A stretch of 33,659 nucleotides of DNA from contig JAFXRI010000003.1 of NCBI GenBank assembly GCA_017526445.1, forward strand, positions 1 to 33,659. The letters are read 5' to 3'. Numbering within the stretch: the first letter of the stretch is position 1; each line of letters opens with the position of its first letter. This document shows, piece after piece, positions 7,812-15,441 of the stretch. The stretch is from Ruminococcus sp. Lineage in GTDB: Bacteria; Bacillota; Clostridia; Oscillospirales; Ruminococcaceae. A model generated the notes under the pieces. That model searched no databases, had not been told where the DNA came from, and saw nothing but the letters and a program-made list of their open reading frames with translations. The translations under genes and the position numbers were made by a program.

Positions 7812-8675
7812 TCAGCCGGACAGCCTCCCCAGCTCGTTGGCAAGGGATATGAACTGTTCCATAGTAAGCTGCTCGGGACGGATATTCTCGGCCAGGCCCG
7901 CTGCACGTATCGCCTCGAGCACGCGGTCCTTCGGCATCCCCAGCCCTGAGGCCGCGGAGTTGCAGAGGGTTTTCCTCCGCTGAGAAAAGGCCGCCTTCAC
8001 CGTTCTGAAAAAGAACTTCTCATCCTCCACGCCCTCAGGAGTCCTGTCCCTGATATTGAAGCGGACGACACAGCTGTCAACGTTGGGCGAGGGCATAAAG
8101 CTCCCCCGGGAGACATTGAAAAGCAGCTCCGGCTCCGAGTAGTAATTCACCGCTACTGTTACGGCTCCGGCATCTCTGGTGCCGAGGGGCGCACAGAGCC
8201 TTACCCCGGCTTCCTTCTGGACCATAACAGTCACAGTCTTTACCGGCAGTCTCTGCTCCAGCAGCATCATGATTATGGGCGAGGTGATATAATAGGGCAG
8301 ATTGGCGCACACCGCCACCTCCAGCCCGGCAAATTCCTCGGCGATGAGCCTGTGCAGGTCAACGTTCATCACGTCGTCATTCACGATCTTTATGTTGTCG
8401 TAACCTGCCAGCGTCTCGGCCAGCACCGGGAGCAGTCTCCCGTCGATCTCGACTGCCACGACCTTGTCGGCACGCTCGGCCAGCTCCTTGGTCAGCACGC
8501 CTATCCCGGTGCCGATCTCGATGACTCCGAAGCCGCTTCGGGCATTGCCCATCTCCGCGATCCTCGGGCACACCGAAGGATTGACGAGAAAGTTCTGCCC
8601 CAGCGTTTTCGAGAAGGTGAAACCGTGCCGGGTAAGTATATCCTTTATCACTCCGATATTTGAAAGTCCGTCCAT
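7812..8675 (-). CDS. rsmA: 16S rRNA adenine dimethyltransferase
   Basis: This 287-residue methyltransferase (KsgA/RsmA) dimethylates two adjacent adenines near the 3' end of 16S rRNA, using S-adenosylmethionine, late in 30S assembly. The family signature LGQNFL (25-30), the SAM-binding EIGTGIGVLT (53-62), an acidic VEID at the end of the next strand, and the catalytic NLPYYI (125-130) are present. Length is normal. The ATG start has GGAG four bases upstream. It is transcribed alone from a promoter matching both consensus hexamers and is followed by a strong hairpin terminator, so it forms its own unit rather than an operon with spoIIE. Confidence 0.97.
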   Translation of the reverse strand: MDGLSNIGVIKDILTRHGFTFSKTLGQNFLVNPSVCPRIAEMGNARSGFGVIEIGTGIGVLTKELAERADKVVAVEIDGRLLPVLAETLAGYDNIKIVNDDVMNVDLHRLIAEEFAGLEVAVCANLPYYITSPIIMMLLEQRLPVKTVTVMVQKEAGVRLCAPLGTRDAGAVTVAVNYYSEPELLFNVSRGSFMPSPNVDSCVVRFNIRDRTPEGVEDEKFFFRTVKAAFSQRRKTLCNSAASGLGMPKDRVLEAIRAAGLAENIRPEQLTMEQFISLANELGRLSG

Positions 8676-8709
8676 TGCGCTCCGCCTTTCCGTTCTGTAG
8701 GATCGCCTT

Positions 8710-8739
8710 ATTATACCACGGAAAAACGGCTTCTGTCAA
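8710..8739 (-). promoter_or_regulatory. consensus sigma-A promoter of ksgA/rsmA
   Basis: On the minus strand, TTGACA (8734-8739) and TATAAT (8710-8715) are separated by 18 bases. Both hexamers match the consensus exactly. Transcription would start near 8703, about 28 bases before the rsmA ATG. Confidence 0.85.
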
Positions 8740-8779
8740 TGCATATCCGCTGCATACCCGGGCATACTTATCACACGGG

Positions 8780-8791
8780 TTTCCCGGGAAA
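8780..8791. promoter_or_regulatory. 12-bp palindrome upstream of small gene
   Basis: TTTCCCGGGAAA is perfectly palindromic and ends four bases before the AAAGGAG ribosome binding site of the gene at 8810. It may be an operator or simply a leader hairpin. No matching second copy was noticed in the window. Confidence 0.3.
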
Positions 8792-8809
8792 ATCAAAGGA
8801 GTGATACTT

Positions 8810-9055
8810 ATGTTCGGGAGCTATTCCCGCGGGACTGATCTCCCGCCCCTGCTGCGCGACTCGCTGCTCGCCGACGAGACCGCCGCCGCAGGCTTCAATT
8901 CGCTGGATCCAGCGGCACAGCGCGATGTAGTATCGGGCTGTGCAAAAATGTCATCGTCCGCTCAGATCGACGAATATATCCGCCAGACCGACAATTTTCT
9001 GTTCACTGACATCACCTGCGGCGGTATCTCGGAGCAGGGTTCGGGCCTGCTCTGA
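8810..9055 (+). CDS. small uncharacterised protein (81 aa)
   Basis: The ATG at 8810 has a textbook AAAGGAG eight bases upstream, and the frame stays open for 81 codons. The protein has no signal peptide or membrane segment and looks like a compact helical domain. It contains a pattern of Phe, several helix residues and a SSSAQIDEYI helix. This resembles, from memory, a family of short clostridial proteins of unknown role with the layout MFxxYxxGxxLPxxL...FxxLxxxxQxxI...SxxEMxxYV. It is divergent from rsmA, and the purine promoter begins 62 bases after its stop. No function can be assigned, and the gene could have been missed by annotators because of its size. Confidence 0.7.
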   Translation: MFGSYSRGTDLPPLLRDSLLADETAAAGFNSLDPAAQRDVVSGCAKMSSSAQIDEYIRQTDNFLFTDITCGGISEQGSGLL

Positions 9056-9117
9056 GGCTTCGTTATTTTCCACAAGAACGCACCCCTTCGTTAATACAAA
9101 TTTTATAATATTCCGAG

Positions 9118-9146
9118 TTGAAATTTCACAGGAAATATAGTAAAAT
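9118..9146 (+). promoter_or_regulatory. sigma-A promoter of the purine operon
   Basis: TTGAAA (9118-9123) is followed after exactly 17 bases by TAAAAT (9141-9146); each hexamer differs from the consensus at one position. Transcription would start near 9153. That leaves a leader of about 190 bases before purE, long enough for transcript-level control. Confidence 0.75.
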
Positions 9147-9187
9147 ATAAATGTAGAGAAACACAGAGCACGGGGGAGGAGATCGGC

Positions 9188-9295
9188 TTGTCATCAACTG
9201 CATCTTCAATGAGGAAAACCTTTCCTTACCGTAACGCCGTTAAGGCTTGTTTTTTCGCGCTCTGTTTTTCCGACAGTAATATTATAGGCAAATAA
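9188..9295 (+). CDS. possible leader peptide upstream of purE (35 aa)
   Basis: A TTG codon at 9188 follows GGGGGAGGAG (9172-9181) at 6-base spacing, one of the strongest ribosome binding sites in the window. It opens a 35-codon frame ending in TAA at 9293-9295. The peptide has a Lys/Arg-containing start, then a hydrophobic stretch with Cys and Phe, and does not resemble a known domain. The stop codon overlaps the first bases of the second leader hairpin, and the first hairpin lies inside the frame. This geometry resembles a translated attenuator leader. The strong binding site argues for translation; the lack of a homologue that I recognise argues for caution. A fragment of a lost gene is the alternative. 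Confidence 0.35.
   Translation: MSSTASSMRKTFPYRNAVKACFFALCFSDSNIIGK
9224..9255 (+). terminator. first leader hairpin with T tract, purE leader
   Basis: CCTTACCG pairs with CGTTAAGG (one mismatch), and the stem is followed by CTTG and six T residues (9250-9255). It resembles an intrinsic terminator within the purE leader. An alternative hairpin, GGAAA-ACC-TTTCC, just upstream shares bases with its left arm, so the two cannot form together. Confidence 0.5.
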
Positions 9296-9326
9296 CTGCA
9301 GCATATCCGTTGCAGTTTTTGTTTTT
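9294..9326 (+). terminator. second leader hairpin with T tract, purE leader
   Basis: AACTGCA (9294-9300) and TGCAGTT (9311-9317) form a perfect 7-bp stem followed by TTTGTTTTT. It lies immediately before the purE ribosome binding site AGGAGG (9331-9336). A second exact copy of AACTGCA at 9196-9202 could pair with the same right arm, which would prevent this hairpin from forming. Confidence 0.6.
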
Positions 9327-9343
9327 GTACAGGAGGAAAGCTT

Positions 9344-9841
9344 ATGAAAAAGGTCGCAGTCATTATGGGCTCCGACAGCGATTTCCCCGTTGTTTCCAAG
9401 GCTGTCGCTGAGCTCAAAAGCTACGGTGTCCCCTATGAGTGCAGAGTTATGAGCGCTCACCGCACGCCTTCCATGGCAAGTGATTTCGCATCGGATGCGA
9501 AGGAGAACGGCTTCGGCGTCATCATCTGTGCAGCAGGTATGGCGGCTCACCTGGCAGGAGTCATTGCCGGGCATACCACTCTCCCCGTCATCGGCATACC
9601 TATGAAGTCGGCAGCGCTGGAGGGTATGGATGCCCTGCTCGCAACCGTTATGATGCCTCCCGGAGTACCGGTGGCCACAGTCGGCATCGACGGCGCCAAG
9701 AATGCTGCGCTCCTGGCAGTGCAGATACTGGCTCTCTCCGATGAGGAGCTGGCAAAGAAGCTGCTGGCTGAAAAGCAGAAAATGGCTCAGGGAGTCATTG
9801 CAAAGGACAAGGCCCTGCAGGCCAGGCTCGACGAGATCTGA
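9344..9841 (+). CDS. purE: N5-carboxyaminoimidazole ribonucleotide mutase
   Basis: PurE moves the carboxyl group of N5-CAIR to form CAIR in de novo purine synthesis. The 165-residue protein has the phosphate-binding GSDSDFPVV (9-17), the catalytic SAHRTP (37-42) and the [10 protein letters not shown] loop. These fit the class I mutase, which normally works with the ATP-dependent synthase PurK. No purK lies in this window. The ATG start has AGGAGG seven bases upstream. It is the first enzyme gene of the operon, directly behind two terminator-like leader hairpins, so its expression is probably gated at that point. Confidence 0.97.
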   Translation: MKKVAVIMGSDSDFPVVSKAVAELKSYGVPYECRVMSAHRTPSMASDFASDAKENGFGVIICAAGMAAHLAGVIAGHTTLPVIGIPMKSAALEGMDALLATVMMPPGVPVATVGIDGAKNAALLAVQILALSDEELAKKLLAEKQKMAQGVIAKDKALQARLDEI

Positions 9842-9918
9842 CCTTCGGGCAGACAAAAAAACAAATTATCTGCACAGCGCGTCCCGCACCGTGCACTGAA
9901 AAAATGGAGGAAATAAAA

Positions 9919-10635
9919 ATGGCAGATGTAACAAAAGGCGCACAGCTCTATGAGGGCAAGGCTAAGAAAGTATTCGCAACGAGCGACCCCGATCTCGTGA
10001 TCGTTGACTACAAGGATGACGCTACCGCTTTCAACGGCGTCAAGAAGGGCACTATCTCCGGCAAGGGCGTCATCAACAACAAGATGACCAACTTTATGTT
10101 CAAGATGCTGGAAAAGGAAGGCGTTCCCACTCACCTCGTTGAGGAACTGTCTGACAGAGAGACTCTCGTGAAGAAGGTCTCCATCGTTCCCCTCGAGGTG
10201 ATCATCAGAAACGTTGCCGCAGGCTCCTTCTCCAAGAGAATGGGCGTTGAGGAAGGCAAGGCTTTGCTTTGCCCGATCCTTGAGTTCAGCTACAAGAACG
10301 ACGACCTGGGCGATCCCTTCATCAACGATTACTATGCTCTGGCTCTCGGTCTCTGCACCAAGGAGGAGCTGGAGACCATCTCCAAGTACGCTTTCAAGGT
10401 AAATGAGTTCATGGTCAAGTTCTTCAAGGGCCTGAACATCGACCTCATCGACTTCAAGATCGAGTTCGGCAAGACCCCCGACGGCACTATCATCCTCGCT
10501 GACGAGATCAGCCCCGACACCTGCCGCTTCTGGGACAGCACCACTCACGAGAAGCTGGACAAGGACCGCTTCCGCAGAGATCTGGGCGGCGTAGAGGAAG
10601 CATATCAGGAAATCATGAAGCGCCTGGGTATGTAA
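9919..10635 (+). CDS. purC: SAICAR synthetase
   Basis: PurC condenses CAIR with aspartate, using ATP, to give SAICAR. The 238-residue protein begins with the family motif [10 protein letters not shown], and has [19 protein letters not shown] and the C-terminal [14 protein letters not shown]. The start used is the ATG at 9919, with GGAGG eight bases upstream. The ATG at 9904 overlaps the binding site itself and is unlikely. It follows purE after a 77-base gap with no obvious terminator and precedes an unknown gene by a single base. Confidence 0.97.
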   Translation: MADVTKGAQLYEGKAKKVFATSDPDLVIVDYKDDATAFNGVKKGTISGKGVINNKMTNFMFKMLEKEGVPTHLVEELSDRETLVKKVSIVPLEVIIRNVAAGSFSKRMGVEEGKALLCPILEFSYKNDDLGDPFINDYYALALGLCTKEELETISKYAFKVNEFMVKFFKGLNIDLIDFKIEFGKTPDGTIILADEISPDTCRFWDSTTHEKLDKDRFRRDLGGVEEAYQEIMKRLGM

Positions 10636-10636
10636 T

Positions 10637-11137
10637 ATGTTCAGCGCCGGGGATTTCAAGAAATGCAGCGGATGCACTGCGGCCGGTATCATGAGGCAGC
10701 TCAATGCCGGAAAGACTGTGCTGCTTGTATGCATCGACCTGGATAACGGCAGGCTCCGTATCGAAAGCTACAGGTTCGAGGAATCAAAAAGAACAGTCTC
10801 CGGGACTGAGCTTACTGCCTGGTGGGCATACTCAAAGGAGAGCGTTCCGGACGGAGAGAATTTTACAGCCGATATGTGCTATGCCTCCGATAAGGAGACC
10901 TGGCTGAAGCTGGCAAAGGAATACGGCAGGCGCTGTGTTCCCGGAATAGAGAGCACATATAAGCAATTCTTTGAGTGGTATCTGACCGGCGTACATTTCT
11001 TCAACGAATGCCGGAAGATCAACGCAAAATACGAGCTGTTCGTCACTGACAGAACAGACGGTTTCTGCGACGGCCTCGAAACGGGATTTGCTGAATTCTA
11101 TTTTGACAAATACTATCGAAAGGATAAGAACAGATGA
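10637..11137 (+). CDS. unknown protein encoded inside the purine operon (166 aa)
   Basis: I do not recognise this family. The start ATG is one base after the purC stop, and the stop overlaps the purM start as ATGA, so translation is probably coupled to both neighbours and the gene is certainly transcribed with them. No signal peptide or membrane segment is visible. The N-terminus carries CSGC (10-13). A beta-rich segment with two alternating hydrophobic strands (about 28-46) follows, then a helical region with several Trp and Tyr residues, and a basic C-terminus. Codon use looks like the neighbours. Position suggests a role linked to purine synthesis or its regulation, but nothing in the protein shows a reaction. 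Confidence 0.85.
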   Translation: MFSAGDFKKCSGCTAAGIMRQLNAGKTVLLVCIDLDNGRLRIESYRFEESKRTVSGTELTAWWAYSKESVPDGENFTADMCYASDKETWLKLAKEYGRRCVPGIESTYKQFFEWYLTGVHFFNECRKINAKYELFVTDRTDGFCDGLETGFAEFYFDKYYRKDKNR

Positions 11138-12168
11138 AAAGTTTTTCCGATAGCTACAAAGCTGCGGGCGTTGACGTTACCGCAGGATACAAGGCAGTTG
11201 AGCTGATGAAGCAGCACGTCGCAAGGACGATGACCAGCGGCGTTCTGGACGGCATAGGCGGATTTGGCGGCCTGTTCGAGCTTGACCTTACGGGGATCAA
11301 AAAGCCCGTGCTCGTTTCCGGCACTGACGGAGTCGGCACCAAGATCAAGATCGCATTCACTATGGACAAGCATGACACGGTCGGCATCGACTGCGTTGCG
11401 ATGTGCGTCAACGACATAATCTGCTGCGGTGCAAGACCGCAGTTCTTCCTGGACTATATCGCCTGCGGAAGAAACATCCCCGAGAAGATCGCAAGCATCG
11501 TTTCGGGTGTGGCTGACGGCTGTGTCCAGGCAGGCTGTGCTCTGATAGGCGGCGAGACTGCCGAGCATCCCGGCCTTATGCCGGAGGATGAATACGACCT
11601 GGCAGGCTTCTCTGTTGGCGTGGTGGACAAGGACAAGATCCTCAAGCCGGACAGCCAGAAGGCAGGAGATGTGCTTATCGCCATCAAGTCCAGCGGAGTA
11701 CACTCCAACGGGTTCTCGCTGGTGAGAAAGGTATTTGCTATCAACGAGCAGAACCTGGCAAGACATTATTCCGAACTGGGTACCACCCTCGGCAATGTCC
11801 TGCTGACTCCCACAAGGATCTATGTAAAGGCAGTTATGGAACTGCTGGACAAGGTAAATGTAAAATCCATATCACATATCACAGGCGGCGGATTCTACGA
11901 GAACATCCCGAGATCGCTGCCCAAGGGCATCTCTGCAAAGATCGAAAGGAACGCCGTTCAGGTGCTGCCTATCTTCGATCTGATCGCCAAGAGCGGCAAC
12001 ATACCCGAGAGGGATATGTTCAACACCTTCAATATGGGCGTGGGAATGGTCGTCTGTGTTGACAAGGCCGATGCCGACAAGGCTGTTGAAGCTATCAGCG
12101 CTGCCGGCGAGGAAGCCTATGTCCTCGGTGAGCTGTGTGACAGCGACGAGGGCGTAATCATCTGCTAA
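11134..12168 (+). CDS. purM: phosphoribosylformylglycinamidine cyclo-ligase (AIR synthetase)
   Basis: PurM closes the imidazole ring of AIR from FGAM with ATP. The 344-residue protein has the family motifs GTDGVGTK (63-70), [12 protein letters not shown] (84-95), GGETAEHPG and [12 protein letters not shown]. It shows the usual two-domain PurM/ThiL/SelD superfamily layout. The ATG overlaps the upstream stop by four bases (ATGA), and AAAGGA lies about nine bases ahead of it. Length is normal. The enzymes that make its substrate (PurL/PurQ/PurS) are not in this window. Confidence 0.97.
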   Translation: MKSFSDSYKAAGVDVTAGYKAVELMKQHVARTMTSGVLDGIGGFGGLFELDLTGIKKPVLVSGTDGVGTKIKIAFTMDKHDTVGIDCVAMCVNDIICCGARPQFFLDYIACGRNIPEKIASIVSGVADGCVQAGCALIGGETAEHPGLMPEDEYDLAGFSVGVVDKDKILKPDSQKAGDVLIAIKSSGVHSNGFSLVRKVFAINEQNLARHYSELGTTLGNVLLTPTRIYVKAVMELLDKVNVKSISHITGGGFYENIPRSLPKGISAKIERNAVQVLPIFDLIAKSGNIPERDMFNTFNMGVGMVVCVDKADADKAVEAISAAGEEAYVLGELCDSDEGVIIC

Positions 12169-12177
12169 GATCACCAA

Positions 12178-12206
12178 AAGGAGGGAGAATACTATTCGCC
12201 CTCCTT
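12178..12206 (+). terminator. strong hairpin between purM and the next gene
   Basis: AAGGAGGG (12178-12185) pairs perfectly with CCCTCCTT (12199-12206), and GAAT/ATTC extends the stem inside. The T tract after it is weak (ATCTTT). It may be an attenuator, an RNA-stability element, or a decoy that hides a Shine-Dalgarno-like AAGGAGGG. It cannot be a full terminator if purN to purD depend on the upstream promoter. Confidence 0.45.
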
Positions 12207-12230
12207 ATCTTTAGGAGAGGAGCATTTGCC

Positions 12231-12785
12231 GTGCAGTTCAAAAACGATAAGCTGAACATATTTTTCAGGCGCTACGGCCATTACTTCACCGCCGGGATCA
12301 TGCTGAGCGTGCTTGTGGCACTTATCATAATCGGGCGAACCACCTCAGCTGAAATGGATATACAGGCACGCTATATAAGCCAGAGCAAGGTGCAGGAAGA
12401 GTACGACAAGCAGATGGAGCGGTATGAGAGCATACTGTCCGATGACAACATCTGGGACTATACATACGAACTCGACAAGCTTGGACTGAGCTATGAGCCT
12501 CACATCTCGGGCAGGGACGGCAATACCCTGACCTATACAGCCAGGTTCGACCGCAGTGTGAACGAGAAGACAGTGGAAGAGATCAAGGAGCAGATCGAGA
12601 AGAAATGCGGCAAGCTGGCTGAGGACAACAACTACGGCAAGACCACAGTCAAGCTCACCGGCGACAGAACGATCGAGATACTGCTCGACCTAAGCTCCGC
12701 CACAGACCTCAAGGCTGTGACAGGAATATTCAAGGCGCTGGACAGCATCGAAGGCATTGAGGGCGCCGAGGCTGTTATAAAATAG
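12231..12785 (+). CDS. unknown membrane-anchored protein in the purine operon (184 aa)
   Basis: The GTG start has GGAGAGGAG nine bases upstream. A short basic N-terminus is followed by one hydrophobic segment (about residues 19-35). A region rich in Lys, Glu and Gln follows and may form a coiled coil (about 45-70). After that comes a domain with an alternating alpha/beta pattern that ends with two similar beta-strand segments. By the positive-inside rule, the C-terminal domain should be outside the membrane. I do not recognise the family. It is enclosed by purM and purN on the same strand, 15-60 bases from each. A membrane protein is unexpected in a cytosolic pathway operon, and the link may be only co-transcription. 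Confidence 0.8.
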   Translation: MQFKNDKLNIFFRRYGHYFTAGIMLSVLVALIIIGRTTSAEMDIQARYISQSKVQEEYDKQMERYESILSDDNIWDYTYELDKLGLSYEPHISGRDGNTLTYTARFDRSVNEKTVEEIKEQIEKKCGKLAEDNNYGKTTVKLTGDRTIEILLDLSSATDLKAVTGIFKALDSIEGIEGAEAVIK

Positions 12786-12809
12786 CAAAACACTAAAGAG
12801 GTGCTTGAT

Positions 12810-13454
12810 ATGAAGAATATAATCGTGCTCGTCTCCGGAGGCGGCACTAATCTCCAGGCGCTTATCGACGCGCAGGAGAGAGGCGAGATCAAGGGCGGTA
12901 AGATCACCTGTGTTATCTCGTCTAATCCCGGAGCATTTGCACTTGAAAGAGCCGCAAAGGCCGGCATCCCCTCGGCAGTTATCCCGAGGAAGGAATACCC
13001 GGACAGCAAGACCTACAGCGAGGCCATTCTTGCCGAGCTTAACAGGCAGAAGGCTGACCTTGTGGTGCTGGCAGGCTTTATGACCATACTTGACGAGTGC
13101 GTTACAAAGGCATATCCTTACAGGATAATAAACGTTCACCCGGCGCTTATACCCAGCTTCTGCGGCGAGGGCTTCTACGGGCTGAAAGTCCACGAGAAGG
13201 CTTTGGAATACGGCGTAAAGGTATCAGGAGCAACGGTGCATTTCGTCAATGAGAAAGCTGACGCAGGGGCTATCATACTGCAGTCCCCGGTGGAAGTCAG
13301 GAATGATGACACTCCCGAGACGCTCCAGCGCAGGATAATGGAAAATGCCGAGTGGAAGATCCTTCCGAGAGCCGTATCGCTGTTCTGCGAGGACAGGATA
13401 ACGATAAAGGACGGAAAGGCATATGCAGATACAACGGACAAATGTCAGCAGTAA
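12810..13454 (+). CDS. purN: phosphoribosylglycinamide formyltransferase
   Basis: PurN transfers a formyl group from 10-formyltetrahydrofolate to GAR. The 214-residue protein has SGGGTNLQ (9-16), the catalytic Asn108 and His110 in INVHPALIPSF, and Asp151 in EKADAGAIILQ. The ATG at 12810 is chosen because AGAGG lies eight bases upstream; a GTG three codons earlier overlaps that site. Length is normal for the family. It is followed 26 bases later by the PurO-type cyclohydrolase. Confidence 0.97.
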   Translation: MKNIIVLVSGGGTNLQALIDAQERGEIKGGKITCVISSNPGAFALERAAKAGIPSAVIPRKEYPDSKTYSEAILAELNRQKADLVVLAGFMTILDECVTKAYPYRIINVHPALIPSFCGEGFYGLKVHEKALEYGVKVSGATVHFVNEKADAGAIILQSPVEVRNDDTPETLQRRIMENAEWKILPRAVSLFCEDRITIKDGKAYADTTDKCQQ

Positions 13455-13480
13455 ATTCTATAAATCGGAGGTTGAAACGA

Positions 13481-14200
13481 ATGAAAACTATCGACATCTA
13501 TGAGGCTCTCAGGACCAACAGCTATCCCGGGAGAGGCATCATCATCGGCAAGAGCGCCGACGGCAAGAGCGCTGTTACCGCCTACTTCATCATGGGCAGA
13601 AGCGTGAACAGCCGCAACCGCGTGTTCACCGAGACTGAGGACGGCATCAAGACCGAGGCAGCAGATCCCTCCAAGCTCTCCGACCCGCACCTTATCATCT
13701 ACTCCCCGGTGCGCGTGCTGGGCAACAAGACTATCGTTACCAACGGCGATCAGACCGATACGATCTATGAGCTCATGGACAAGCAGCAGACCTTTGAGCA
13801 GAGCCTGCGCACCAGAGTTTACGAGGACGACGCTCCCAACTACACTCCCCGCATCTCCGGCATAATGCACGTTGGTGAGGGCAGGTACAACTACGCTATG
13901 AACATCATCAAATCCGCAGACGGCAACCCTGACTGCGTTGAAAGATTCACCTTCACATACACCGATCCCATTGCGGGCACAGGTCACTTCATACACACAT
14001 ATATGGGCGACGGCTCTCCCCTGCCCAGCTTTGAGGGCGAGCCTGAGAAGATAAGCATCCCCAACGATATAGATGAATTCACCGACGGCCTCTGGAACGC
14101 CCTCAATGAGGACAACAAGGTGTCGCTGTTCGTCCGCTTCATAGACATTGCCACCGGCAAGGCGGTCACCAAGGTAGTCAACAAGTTCAGCAAGGTATAA
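13481..14200 (+). CDS. purO: IMP cyclohydrolase, PurO type
   Basis: This 239-residue protein matches, by my reading, the archaeal-type IMP cyclohydrolase family rather than the N-terminal domain of bifunctional PurH. The conserved start YPGRGIIIGKSADGKSAV, and GRSVNSRNRVF with its Arg and Asn residues, fit the PurO fold. PurO closes FAICAR to IMP, the last step of the pathway. The start ATG has CGGAGG nine bases upstream. Directly after it lies a gene for a stand-alone AICAR transformylase, which supplies the preceding step. The two together replace a fused PurH. Family assignment is from motif memory and context. Confidence 0.88.
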   Translation: MKTIDIYEALRTNSYPGRGIIIGKSADGKSAVTAYFIMGRSVNSRNRVFTETEDGIKTEAADPSKLSDPHLIIYSPVRVLGNKTIVTNGDQTDTIYELMDKQQTFEQSLRTRVYEDDAPNYTPRISGIMHVGEGRYNYAMNIIKSADGNPDCVERFTFTYTDPIAGTGHFIHTYMGDGSPLPSFEGEPEKISIPNDIDEFTDGLWNALNEDNKVSLFVRFIDIATGKAVTKVVNKFSKV

Positions 14201-14226
14201 TAAGGTCATCACAGGAGGAATAAAAA

Positions 14227-15408
14227 ATGGCAAACGAAATGTTATTAAAATACGGCTGCAACCCCAATCAGAAGCCCTCAAGAGTCTATATGGCTGACGG
14301 TTCTGAGCTTCCTATCGAAGTTCTCAACGGCAAGCCCGGCTATATCAATCTGCTGGATGCCTTCAACGGCTGGCAGCTTGTGCGCGAGCTGAAAAAGGCC
14401 ACAGGTATGCCGGCAGCTACATCCTTCAAGCACGTTTCTCCCGCGGGCGCCGCAGTCGGCAGGCCCCTTTCCGACACCCTGAAGAAGATCTATTTCGTTG
14501 ACGATCTGGGTGAGCTCTCCCCTCTGGCCTGCGCTTATGCAAGAGCAAGAGGTGCTGACAGAATGAGCTCCTACGGCGATTTCATCGCTCTGTCCGATGT
14601 ATGCGACGTATCTACAGCCAAGATGATACAGCGCGAGGTCTCTGACGGCGTTATCGCTCCCGGATATGAGGACGAGGCTCTGGAGATACTCAAGAGCAAA
14701 AGAAAAGGCACATACAACATCATCAGGATCGACGAGAACTACAAGCCCGCACCTGTTGAGACCAAGCAGGTATTCGGCGTCACCTTCGAGCAGGGCAGGA
14801 ACGAACTGGATATAAACAAGGGACTGCTCTCCAACATAGTTACTGACAACAAGAACATCCCCGATGACAAGCTGGAGGATCTGATGATCTCTCTTATCAC
14901 TCTGAAATACACTCAGTCCAACTCGGTATGCTATGTCAAGGACGGACAGGCTATCGGCATTGGTGCCGGCCAGCAGTCGCGCATACACTGCACACGCCTT
15001 GCAGGCAACAAGGCTGACATCTGGTGGCTCAGACAGCATCCGAAGGTTCTGGGGCTGCAGTTCGTTGACAACATCCGCCGTCCCGACAGAGACAATGCTA
15101 TCGACGTTTACATCTCCGATGAGTATATGGACGTTCTTGCTGACGGCGCATGGGAGAATATCTTCAAGGTAAAGCCTGAGGTGTTCACCAGGGAGGAGCA
15201 GAAGGAATGGCTCGCCGAAAACAAAGATGTATGCCTCGGAAGCGATGCTTTCTTCCCCTTCGGCGACAACATCGAGAGGGCTAAGAAGTCCGGCGTTATG
15301 TACGTTGCTGAGCCCGGAGGCTCTATCCGTGACGATCACGTTATAATGACCTGCAACAAGTACGGTATGGCAATGGCCTTCACCGGCATCAGACTGTTCC
15401 ACCATTGA
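14227..15408 (+). CDS. purH: stand-alone AICAR transformylase (PurH C-terminal-domain type)
   Basis: The 393-residue protein corresponds to the AICAR formyltransferase domain of PurH without the IMP cyclohydrolase domain. It converts AICAR to FAICAR with 10-formyltetrahydrofolate. SFKHVSPAGAAVG (66-78), including the conserved Lys-His pair, IGIGAGQQSR and the C-terminal GGSIRDDHVI segment are present. It begins with AGGAGG ten bases before the ATG. The missing domain is supplied by the PurO-type gene immediately upstream. The symbol purV has been used for this split form. This arrangement is known from some archaea and Firmicutes. Confidence 0.93.
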   Translation: MANEMLLKYGCNPNQKPSRVYMADGSELPIEVLNGKPGYINLLDAFNGWQLVRELKKATGMPAATSFKHVSPAGAAVGRPLSDTLKKIYFVDDLGELSPLACAYARARGADRMSSYGDFIALSDVCDVSTAKMIQREVSDGVIAPGYEDEALEILKSKRKGTYNIIRIDENYKPAPVETKQVFGVTFEQGRNELDINKGLLSNIVTDNKNIPDDKLEDLMISLITLKYTQSNSVCYVKDGQAIGIGAGQQSRIHCTRLAGNKADIWWLRQHPKVLGLQFVDNIRRPDRDNAIDVYISDEYMDVLADGAWENIFKVKPEVFTREEQKEWLAENKDVCLGSDAFFPFGDNIERAKKSGVMYVAEPGGSIRDDHVIMTCNKYGMAMAFTGIRLFHH

Positions 15409-15441
15409 TGCGAAGGCATCCCCGATAAAGGAGTTAAGACA

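Noticed and set aside
9153..9343. Known purine, PRPP or ZTP riboswitch upstream of purE
   Set aside because: I looked for the guanine aptamer core, the ykkC elements and the ZTP CCGCCTGGGC motif and did not find them; a covariance search would settle it.
9787..10734. Minus-strand frame of 315 codons opposite purC
   Set aside because: Antisense to a certain gene, no ribosome binding site and no domain.
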